This document shows, piece by piece, positions 10,084 through 18,346 of a stretch of 64,000 bases of DNA. This stretch comes from Pseudohongiella sp. (GTDB taxonomy: Bacteria; Pseudomonadota; Gammaproteobacteria; Pseudomonadales; Pseudohongiellaceae): contig JAUYSM010000073.1 of assembly GCA_030696315.1 (NCBI GenBank), forward strand, positions 21,265 to 85,264. The letters run 5' to 3'. How positions within the stretch are numbered: position 1 is the stretch's first letter; every line of letters begins with the position of its first letter. The notes under the pieces were generated by a model. The model was not told where the DNA came from. It made no database searches and saw only the letters and a list, made by a program, of their open reading frames with translations. Both the position numbers and the translations under genes were made by a program.

Positions 10084-11012
10084 TGTTCGCCGCGTGATAA
10101 AACCCGCAATTTTAATTCGAAGTTTTCATCCGTTGTTTCCACTATGCTGAGAATGGCGATGAGATCGAGATTTTCAGCGGTGCTTTTAGTCCAATTTCCT
10201 CCTGCTGCGATATTGCCAGTCCATGCAGAATCCTGAGTCCAGCCCTGCTCATCAAGTTGTTCAGTTAAAAACGCATAGAGTCTGGCAATGTCCCAATCGA
10301 TGGCTACCTGGCTTTGGGTTTCAAAATCGTTGGAAGAGCCGGAACTTCTGGACCCAGACATAAATGCTTGCCTCGGCTGGCCGAGAGGGCTGCCCGTTGG
10401 CGTTGGCAGTCGCAAGGTCGGCATGTGCTCTGCTACACCGCCAATCATGATGGCGCGCATACCGGGATTTTGAAGGCCTTGGCTGTTCTGTTGGGCACAG
10501 TCTGCTGTGCCGCGCGCCATCGTGTTGTTCTTGATCAGGCTGGCGACCGTGTGATCGGCGCCGGTCGCAATGCTGATCATCATAATGCCGTGATCGTCAT
10601 GGCAGAGGTTCGAAGGTATGGCTTGAGGTGAGGCGCTGCCTGCAGGAACAAAACCTCTGGGTTGAACCATGGCTGAATCCGGGCGTTGCAGTTCCTGCCA
10701 GCCTTCGACCGCCAGTGTTGCGAGCAGTACTTGTCTGGTTTCTTCCGCGGCCATGTCTGATTGCAGCACAAGCCGCTGCATCACGCTCTGATCCAGACTG
10801 CCTAGTACCTTGACGCTGGCCGGGATTTCAAACTCAGGGAAACTTCCCATCACATCACTGTAGATGCCAACCGGCAGGGTATTGCCAATACTCAGCAGGG
10901 CTTTTGCCAGATCAAGCGGAATGGAGTCTACAAATTCAGTATCAGCGTGCGCAAATGCGCTCAGAAAAAACAGTGTTGCCAGTGGCAGTTTCCGTGTCAT
11001 GTGTATCTCCAT
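10068..11012 (-). CDS. Secreted protein of unknown function, paralog of the adjacent upstream gene
   Basis: Signal peptide MTRKLPLATLFFLSAFAHA; shares SIP.xLA...GSLDxxVxxxLxLxS and (Q/E)GW(T/K)QD(S/A)xWxG blocks with 11034..11924. Confidence 0.7.
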   Translation of the reverse strand: MEIHMTRKLPLATLFFLSAFAHADTEFVDSIPLDLAKALLSIGNTLPVGIYSDVMGSFPEFEIPASVKVLGSLDQSVMQRLVLQSDMAAEETRQVLLATLAVEGWQELQRPDSAMVQPRGFVPAGSASPQAIPSNLCHDDHGIMMISIATGADHTVASLIKNNTMARGTADCAQQNSQGLQNPGMRAIMIGGVAEHMPTLRLPTPTGSPLGQPRQAFMSGSRSSGSSNDFETQSQVAIDWDIARLYAFLTEQLDEQGWTQDSAWTGNIAAGGNWTKSTAENLDLIAILSIVETTDENFELKLRVLSRGEQRPLR

Positions 11013-11033
11013 GGTATCCAGCCGGTTTCAAAT

Positions 11034-11924
11034 TTATTGGTTTCTGTAAGAAAGACGAAAGCGAAGATGGACGTTATCTTCCTCAATGCGTGTCATGTCC
11101 AGCAAACCATCAAGCTCGGTCTCGTCATCGTTGCGTTTGAGCCAGGTGCTGCCTGCGGTAAGTTCACCTTCCCATGATGCGTCCTGCTTCCAGCCCTGCT
11201 CAATCAGTTGATTGGCAAACCAGAGATTAATCTCGGCCATGCTCCAGTCCACATGCAGAGGGGATTGTGTTGTCATGATGTTGGATGAACTGGACATGCG
11301 GCTACCAAAGGGAGGTCTGAATCGCACGCCTCGATCTTCTGCGGGTAGTTCCAGAACAGGCATCTGCTCACCGAGTCCAGCCATGGGATTAGAATTGATC
11401 ATCACTCCCTGACGTTGTTCATTCTGCTGGTTACAAGTCAACCCCGACATATTGGTACTATAGTTCCAATCCAGCGCAAGGCGATTGTAAACGCCTTGTC
11501 GATTTCGTGAGCCGATAGACATCATGCCGTACTGGTCGTGACAAAATTGATTGCTTGAAATGCGTGCTTGAAAAGGTGAGGTATTCCCGACAAAGCCGCC
11601 ACGTTGTTGTGATTGGCGAGATTCCAGAGTGGTCCAATTTGACGCTGTCATTGCCGTGCGGACAATTTCTTCCATGATCTGCGTGGATAGTTCGGATTTA
11701 AGGATCAGCGTCATTGCCACACCCCGGTCAAGACTGCCTTCAGTCGTTATGGTTTCGGGCAGAGCAATGTTGGGAAATCCATCCGGGAGATCGATGTAGA
11801 TATGCCCCCCCGCCAGGTCTTCCGCCAATTGCCGCGGAATGCTGTCGCGTTCGGGTGGCACCTGTACAGCGCACGCTGCCAGTACGGGTGCAATCCACAA
11901 CAGTTTTATGTTGCGTGGTGTCAT
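11034..11924 (-). CDS. Lipoprotein of unknown function, tandem paralog of 10068..11012
   Basis: Start set to ATG 11924 (MTPRNIKLLWIAPVLAACAVQ, lipobox-like LAAC). Confidence 0.7.
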   Translation of the reverse strand: MTPRNIKLLWIAPVLAACAVQVPPERDSIPRQLAEDLAGGHIYIDLPDGFPNIALPETITTEGSLDRGVAMTLILKSELSTQIMEEIVRTAMTASNWTTLESRQSQQRGGFVGNTSPFQARISSNQFCHDQYGMMSIGSRNRQGVYNRLALDWNYSTNMSGLTCNQQNEQRQGVMINSNPMAGLGEQMPVLELPAEDRGVRFRPPFGSRMSSSSNIMTTQSPLHVDWSMAEINLWFANQLIEQGWKQDASWEGELTAGSTWLKRNDDETELDGLLDMTRIEEDNVHLRFRLSYRNQ

Positions 11925-11995
11925 GTTCAGCCTCCTTGTAAACAAAACCTGTAGAGAGATTAAACGTCCAGCGTCCGTGAGTCCAGTCTGAAATT

Positions 11996-12904
11996 TTAAT
12001 GGCGGGGCCAGTCTGGCGGAACAACAAATATGCGATCTACTTCTTTCCACATACCGTTGATGCGATCTTGCTGCAATTCCGCAAATAGTCTGGGTGTCTG
12101 TGTGTGTTCAATTTCCGATAAAGCCTGGGTGAGCACGTATCTATCCGGTGTGCTCGTTTGAATCCATGGTCCCAGCCAATGCGGTTTTATCAGTGGTACC
12201 CATGCGCTGGTGTCGATGTCGTGTATCTTGTCCAGAGATAACCACTGACCTTGCAGATGACGTGCCGGGCAGCTGGCGGGTGTTGCCATCCCATGTTCCT
12301 GAATTCGCGGATAAAACAAATAACCCGGCATAAACACGCGACTTACAGCTGGTGCCTCAAGGCCATGTTGCGCCAACAAGTCCAGGCTCTGTGGTAGCAG
12401 ACCGCGCTGGCGCTGTAGTCCGAGCATACGGGCAGTTTTGATGTCGAGGCGGTCGCGCGGGTTGGGGCCATACCAGCCAGGTGATTGGTCCGCGCTGCCT
12501 GGATAACCCAGATAAAACTTGATGGCGATTTCGTGATGCTCAACGACATTATTGTGCGGATTGCGTACCAAAAAATCGAGTTCGCCCAGCGTTGTGCCGC
12601 CCACACGAATCGGAAAATTTCTGGCCAATATCGTCCAGCCTGACAAATCGGTGATGAGGCAGGCGTATAACGACTCGACATAATAGCCAAGCCGGTAGTG
12701 GGGGGGCGAATTGAGGGCATCAGGGCGGTTCGTAGGGTGTGTGTCCCAAGCCTGAAGGATAGCGAGATAGTTCTCGGGCAGATATCTTGCGGGCTCGAAG
12801 ACACTCGCGTGTTGTATCAGCTGGGGAGCACGGCATAACCAGGCCAGGTGACGCACCGCCGGAGTTTGAAACTGATGCAGATCAAGCGCATCCGGAGCAG
12901 CCAT
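11996..12904 (-). CDS. DUF1853 family protein
   Basis: RVGGTTLGELDFLVRN...VVEHHEIAIKFYLG pattern of DUF1853. Confidence 0.8.
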   Translation of the reverse strand: MAAPDALDLHQFQTPAVRHLAWLCRAPQLIQHASVFEPARYLPENYLAILQAWDTHPTNRPDALNSPPHYRLGYYVESLYACLITDLSGWTILARNFPIRVGGTTLGELDFLVRNPHNNVVEHHEIAIKFYLGYPGSADQSPGWYGPNPRDRLDIKTARMLGLQRQRGLLPQSLDLLAQHGLEAPAVSRVFMPGYLFYPRIQEHGMATPASCPARHLQGQWLSLDKIHDIDTSAWVPLIKPHWLGPWIQTSTPDRYVLTQALSEIEHTQTPRLFAELQQDRINGMWKEVDRIFVVPPDWPRH

Positions 12905-12947
12905 CAGTTATACCCGTTACTGACTTGCCAACGGTGTATTGCGGCAA

Positions 12948-13304
12948 TCATGTGCGCAGAATCTTTGCCATTGTTTTGCCTTTGGCCAGTTCATCCACAA
13001 GCTTGTCCAGCCAACGGATTTTTTGCATCAACGGGTCTTCAATTGCATCGACCTGAACACCACACACCTTGCCGGTGATCAGCGTACAGTTGGGATTCAT
13101 CGCCGGCGCTTGTGCAAAAAACGTGGTGAAGTCCGTGGCCAGCTCCAATTGTTGTTGCAGGCCGGCCTGGTCGTAACCGGTCAGCCAACAGATGATGGTG
13201 TCAACGTCCTCTTTAGTGCGGCCTTTGCGTTCCGCTTTCTGCACGTACATCGGGTAGACCTTTGCAAAGGCCATGGAAAAGATGCGGTGTGTCATGAGCG
13301 TCAA
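12948..13304 (-). CDS. DUF2200 family protein
   Basis: [39 protein letters not shown]. Confidence 0.85.
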   Translation of the reverse strand: MTLMTHRIFSMAFAKVYPMYVQKAERKGRTKEDVDTIICWLTGYDQAGLQQQLELATDFTTFFAQAPAMNPNCTLITGKVCGVQVDAIEDPLMQKIRWLDKLVDELAKGKTMAKILRT

Positions 13305-13358
13305 ATGCCTCCAAGCGTCAGGCGTGTTTACTTATCTATTTTTAGAGATCTGAGCCGC

Positions 13359-14807
13359 TTACTGCCGCTCAGCTATAAACTGGATATTACCCAACCGGAT
13401 ATGAATGCCGCTGATCTCACCTGAATCTGTGATTCGGAAGTTGTAACGTACATCATCCTCCTGCAGATAAAACTCGGTATCACTCAGCGGGTGAAGTTTA
13501 AAACGGGTGCTGTTCAACTCGCGATACAACTGGCCATCTTCGACTGACACTTTGATAACACCCGCGAGTGTGGAGCTGTACATGCCCTCATAGCTTTGCA
13601 GTACGTTGGCAGCTACCTGAACTTGTGGAATTAAAGTTGAGTAGTCTACGTCTGATTCATCCAGCGCGGCGCGGGCCATCATATTGCCGGGATTTTTCTG
13701 TAAAGCGAGCAGGTAAAAGTGTGTCGACTGCTCCTGATCGCCACTTGCACGCAGTGCGTCCGCGAGGAAGCTGTAAAAGCCTGATGGCGTAGTATCTGTC
13801 TCCGCCGGTTGCGTCAGCAGAGTTGTCGCTGAGGCAAGATCTCCGTCGCGTATCATATTGCCCAGCAGAGAACCCTGCGTCGTGACAGGAATGCCTCTGC
13901 GTGTCCCGTAACGCTGGTCGCCAAAGGCATGAAACTGCTTGACTGCCTCCAGGCCGTATTGCGAGTAGACGTCGTAGGGATTACGTAGTGCCCAATTGGC
14001 AAACACAAACTCCAGTCCCTGATACGTGCTGCGATGCGGCACGGTACCATGTGTTTCCAGCGGCATGTGGTCAAACTGCCACAGAAAATCCTGCGGAGTG
14101 GCTGCGTCCAGCACTCCCGACAATTTGCGAGTGCCACCCAGCAGCGGACCACCTTCATTGCCAACCGTCATATACAGACTGACTGGTAGTTGTGCGGTTG
14201 ACGAAAAAAATTCTTCGGCCTGATCGACCAGACCCTGATCGTCCCACCACATGCTGGGGCTGATGGCTATGTAGGCATTGAACAATTCCGGGCGAGAGAT
14301 CAAGGTGTGGACAGCAAACAGCCCGCCCAGAGAATGACCAATCAGTACATTGTAAGGATGTGTGCGGTAGTTCTCCTCAACCCAAGGCATCAGGTCTTCA
14401 GCAAAAAAACGCTGGAAATTTTCTGCGCCACCATGGTTTGGGTAGTTTTGCTGTTCACCGGATTCTTCTGAGGGAGGTGTCATGTCCCGTGTGCGGTCCG
14501 TATTGTTGACAGCGATGACAATCATTTCCGGTATAAATTCGTTTGTCGCCAGAAAGCGTGTAAGGCCGGTGGTGTAGTGGAAGTGGTCAGAACCATCCAG
14601 TACATAAAGTACGGGGTAGTGTTCATCCCCCAATTGATAACTGTCGGGCAGCCCAACAATAACGCTGCGTTGTTCATCCAGCACAGTAGACTCAATAGTC
14701 AGTTGCTCGCCGATGGTGATGGGGGTGCCAGAGGGTTGTGTATGGGCCGGGGTGGTCAACGTGAGGCATACGAGAGTCGCCAGAAAGTACGCATTGTTTT
14801 TATTCAT
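13359..14807 (-). CDS. Alpha/beta hydrolase, esterase D / IroE-like, exported
   Basis: Signal peptide; YPVLYVLDGSDHF, GHSLGGLFAVHTL nucleophile elbow. Confidence 0.8.
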   Translation of the reverse strand: MNKNNAYFLATLVCLTLTTPAHTQPSGTPITIGEQLTIESTVLDEQRSVIVGLPDSYQLGDEHYPVLYVLDGSDHFHYTTGLTRFLATNEFIPEMIVIAVNNTDRTRDMTPPSEESGEQQNYPNHGGAENFQRFFAEDLMPWVEENYRTHPYNVLIGHSLGGLFAVHTLISRPELFNAYIAISPSMWWDDQGLVDQAEEFFSSTAQLPVSLYMTVGNEGGPLLGGTRKLSGVLDAATPQDFLWQFDHMPLETHGTVPHRSTYQGLEFVFANWALRNPYDVYSQYGLEAVKQFHAFGDQRYGTRRGIPVTTQGSLLGNMIRDGDLASATTLLTQPAETDTTPSGFYSFLADALRASGDQEQSTHFYLLALQKNPGNMMARAALDESDVDYSTLIPQVQVAANVLQSYEGMYSSTLAGVIKVSVEDGQLYRELNSTRFKLHPLSDTEFYLQEDDVRYNFRITDSGEISGIHIRLGNIQFIAERQ

Positions 14808-14905
14808 GGTGCGAGTCCTTTTATTGATTTAAATCCGTGTTGCAGTCGTTGTTTTTACATACTTGCAGCCAGTTACCTGGTCGTCTGATGTATTGTCCGT
14901 ACTAC

Positions 14906-16093
14906 TTACCGTCGCACCGGCTGATCAAGTGAATCCCACGAATAGGCCGCTTGGATTCTGCGCCCCAACTCGCTGATCAGCAATGATCCCTGCGACGAAT
15001 TTGTCATCACCACATATCCATAACCTTTGGTTTTATGGGCGGCCATGTTAGCGCGGAAACCATGGTTCGAACCGCCATGACCAAAATACCAGCCTTCACC
15101 GTGTTTGGTGATGGTATATCCAACCGCATGTGGGCCGACACCAACAGGGCTCATCATCTGCTCAGTGGATGTTGCTGTCAGCACTATATTTGACTCTCCG
15201 CGAAGAGAAAGTTGCGATTCAATTAAAAATATTGCCAGATCAGTGGGCGTTGTCCATAAACCCGCCGCTGCCAACTCTGGATATACGTTCCATTTATGGC
15301 GCTCTACTATGCCCGATTGCGTATGTGCACGCGCAGCATTGATATCCAGTTCGGCAGAGAGCGGTTGCGCAAAAGTGCTGTTTGTCATGCCCAACGGTTC
15401 AAGCACGTTTTGCATGAGAATTACATCGTACGGCAGCTTGTAAATGTCGATCAATGCAAGTTGCAGAATTGTGCTACCGCCACCGGAATAGTGGTAAGCC
15501 GATCCGGGTGGTCTGGCCATACGGACTGCGCGTGTTTTAGCAGGCTCTTCTCCATCCAGAATCTGAACCAGCGTTGGAATCTGATCATCAGGTTCGTAGC
15601 CGGGAAAACCCAAACCGTCTCCAAGGCCCGATATGTGACTGGCTAACATCTTTGCTGTCACCACAGAGTTTTGTGTGTACTCGCTATGTGGTATTTCCCA
15701 GCTGCTCAGGTAGTGATTGATATTGGTATCAATATCAATCAAGCCGTCCTCGGCAGCATTTAACAACGCCATAGCATTTACTGCTTTACTGATGGACGCT
15801 GCCTGAAACTTGGTGTTGATATCAACAGGTTTGCCAGTGTGTTTATCTGCTATTCCATACGCTTTTGCCCAGTGAATTCTAAAATCCTTGATGACTGCGA
15901 TGCTGACACCCGGTACATCGAGTTCTTGCAGCAGCTCGTCAATGGTGAAGTCACCAAGCCGCTCACTGGATTGAGTTTGTATGCCCTGAATCGCCTGAAT
16001 GTAATCGCTGGGTTCATCCTGAGCTGATGTCAAGTGACAAGGAAGGTATGCAAGGACAAATAATGCGGTGGCATGCAGCGAGCGAACTTTCAT
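14906..16093 (-). CDS. Serine hydrolase, beta-lactamase class C family
   Basis: SISK (SxxK) motif, YHYSGGG (YxN-like) motif, HGGSNHGF. Confidence 0.85.
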   Translation of the reverse strand: MKVRSLHATALFVLAYLPCHLTSAQDEPSDYIQAIQGIQTQSSERLGDFTIDELLQELDVPGVSIAVIKDFRIHWAKAYGIADKHTGKPVDINTKFQAASISKAVNAMALLNAAEDGLIDIDTNINHYLSSWEIPHSEYTQNSVVTAKMLASHISGLGDGLGFPGYEPDDQIPTLVQILDGEEPAKTRAVRMARPPGSAYHYSGGGSTILQLALIDIYKLPYDVILMQNVLEPLGMTNSTFAQPLSAELDINAARAHTQSGIVERHKWNVYPELAAAGLWTTPTDLAIFLIESQLSLRGESNIVLTATSTEQMMSPVGVGPHAVGYTITKHGEGWYFGHGGSNHGFRANMAAHKTKGYGYVVMTNSSQGSLLISELGRRIQAAYSWDSLDQPVRR

Positions 16094-16307
16094 GATGCAT
16101 CGTCCTGTTCTGGATTATTGTTTGACCGGCACAAAAAGGTTGTTTCAACCTTACTTGAGTTTCGCCTCAATTTCACTAGTGTCAGTGATGCCCGATATTC
16201 CCGGAATTGGGAAAATGGTGACAAAACCAAGTGCCAAAATCGGGAAAGCTGCTGCCTCCAAAGCTGCTGGGATTAGAAATATTCATATAAAACGGTGAGT
16301 TAAATAA

Positions 16308-16324
16308 TTGGCACGAAACTTGTT
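16308..16324 (+). promoter_or_regulatory. Putative sigma54 (-24/-12) promoter of the efflux operon
   Basis: TTGGCACGAAACTTGTT versus YTGGCACGRNNNTTGCW; one mismatch (GT instead of GC at -12). Confidence 0.6.
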
Positions 16325-16335
16325 CCTGCAACCGT

Positions 16336-17592
16336 ATGGACATTATCAAAACCCCAATAAAAACCCCTCTGTGGCGTCGCTTCTGGTATGCGCCATTGCT
16401 GGCAGCAGCGCTCGGTGCTGCGTTACTCATGGGTGGAAAATACCGCAATGTTTCTTATCTGGTCGCAGAAGAGTCTATTCTGATTGACACAGTAACAGCC
16501 GGTGAATTGTTGGTGTCCGTTCGCGGTTATGGGCAGCTCAGCTCTCGCGACGTGGTTTGGATAGGTGCCGAAACGCAGGGTCGGGTTAGTCGCATACTTG
16601 CCAAGCCGGGCGATCCTGTTAACGCGGGTGACGTGCTGGTCGAGTTGGTCAATCCGCAACTTTTGCAAGACTTGCGGGACGCTGATCTGGAATTTTCTGC
16701 ACAGCGAGCGGACATGCGTGCCAGCGAAGTAGCTCGTGAAACCGGATTGCTGGATTTACAGGCTGAGGCAGCAAGTGCTGAGATCGACTACCAGACGGCG
16801 AAGATGGATCTGGATGCCAAAACCGAATTGTTGTCACAGGGTTTGCAAGTTATTTCAAGGCTCGACTACGAGCGCACACAACTGTCTGTGCAAAAATTCA
16901 GGCAGCGCTGGGATCTGCAGCAGCGGCGTGTGACCCAGATTGAACAATCCATGCAAGCTAATCGTGAGGCTGAACAGGCGCGATTGTTGCAAACTGAGAA
17001 CGAGCTACAGAAAATTCGTGATCTGGTCACCAATCTGTCAGTCGTGGCCAGTGTTGGCGGGATCGTGCAGGAAATGACACTGCAGCTCGGACAGCAGGTT
17101 GGGCCTGATCAAAACATCACCCGTATCGCGCGGCCTGACCAATTAGTCGCCGACGTGCAGATACAGGAATTGCAAGTAAACGATATTATTATTGGTATGC
17201 CTGCGACTGTAGACACACGAACCAGCAAAATTCATGGCAAGGTGTCGCGTATCGACCCCGCTGTAGTTGATGGTTCTGTGCTGGTAGAAATTGAACTTGA
17301 AGGGCCTCTGCCTCAGGAAGTGCGCCCGGAGCTCAATATCGAAGCGAACATCAACATCACCTCCATCCCTGATACTTTATCGGTGCGCCGCCCGGTATTC
17401 GCGCGCCCCAACAGTCAGTCGACAGTTTACAGACTCAATGCCGCGGGCGACATTGCTGAGCAGGTCACTGTGCGCTACGGCGCGGCATCAACCAATGTTA
17501 TAGAAGTCCTTGAGGGGCTGGGTGTCGGCGATCGCATTATTGTGTCGGATCCGGACAGCTTTAATACCCACGAACGCATATTAATCCGATAG
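16336..17592 (+). CDS. HlyD-family periplasmic adaptor subunit
   Basis: N-terminal TM, biotinyl-lipoyl-like GRVSRILAKPGDPVNAGDVLVEL, coiled coil. Confidence 0.85.
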   Translation: MDIIKTPIKTPLWRRFWYAPLLAAALGAALLMGGKYRNVSYLVAEESILIDTVTAGELLVSVRGYGQLSSRDVVWIGAETQGRVSRILAKPGDPVNAGDVLVELVNPQLLQDLRDADLEFSAQRADMRASEVARETGLLDLQAEAASAEIDYQTAKMDLDAKTELLSQGLQVISRLDYERTQLSVQKFRQRWDLQQRRVTQIEQSMQANREAEQARLLQTENELQKIRDLVTNLSVVASVGGIVQEMTLQLGQQVGPDQNITRIARPDQLVADVQIQELQVNDIIIGMPATVDTRTSKIHGKVSRIDPAVVDGSVLVEIELEGPLPQEVRPELNIEANINITSIPDTLSVRRPVFARPNSQSTVYRLNAAGDIAEQVTVRYGAASTNVIEVLEGLGVGDRIIVSDPDSFNTHERILIR

Positions 17593-17601
17593 GAACACAT
17601 C

Positions 17602-18330
17602 ATGTCAGAAACCAATCTCATCGAACTGAAAGGCGTCAGCAAGATCTATTCTATCGACACGTTGGAAACCCATGCCCTGCGCAATATCAACTTGAAAATT
17701 AAAAAAGGTGAATTCGTTTCAATCGCGGGCGCATCAGGTTGCGGAAAGTCGACACTGCTGTCGATCATTGGGCTGCTGGATGTAGCAAGTTCCGGGCAGT
17801 ATTTTCTCGCTGGTCATGATGTATCGAGTCTGGATCGCGACGAGCGGGCACGACTGCGAAACAAAGAGATTGGTTTTGTATTTCAATCATTTAATCTCAT
17901 CAGTGATCTGACTGTGTATGAAAACATTGAACTGCCGCTGACTTACCGGACAGATCTCACTGACAAACAGATCAAGGACATCGTGCTGCAGTCCTTGGAA
18001 ACCGTTGACATGAGTTCGCGCAAAAATCACTTCCCGTCTCAGCTCTCCGGTGGTCAGCAGCAACGTGTTGCGGTTGCGCGTGCAATTGGTGGCAAGCCAT
18101 CGATGATTCTGGCGGATGAACCCTGCGGCAATCTGGACTCAAAAAATGCTGAGTCTGTGATGCGCTTGCTGGAAAAATTGCACGAGGAAGGCACCACAAT
18201 TTGTATGGTGACACACGACCCAAAGTCAGCAAAGCGTGCTGATCGTTATGTGGAATTGTTTGATGGGCAGATTGTTCTGGATCAGTTCATCGCGGCGAAT
18301 ACGCTTGCCAGTCAAGCGATCACACTCTAA
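17602..18330 (+). CDS. ABC transporter ATP-binding protein (MacB/LolD type)
   Basis: GASGCGKSTLL, LSGGQQQRVAVARA, ILADEPCGNLD. Confidence 0.9.
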   Translation: MSETNLIELKGVSKIYSIDTLETHALRNINLKIKKGEFVSIAGASGCGKSTLLSIIGLLDVASSGQYFLAGHDVSSLDRDERARLRNKEIGFVFQSFNLISDLTVYENIELPLTYRTDLTDKQIKDIVLQSLETVDMSSRKNHFPSQLSGGQQQRVAVARAIGGKPSMILADEPCGNLDSKNAESVMRLLEKLHEEGTTICMVTHDPKSAKRADRYVELFDGQIVLDQFIAANTLASQAITL

Positions 18331-18346
18331 TTCAGGGGGCAATGTC

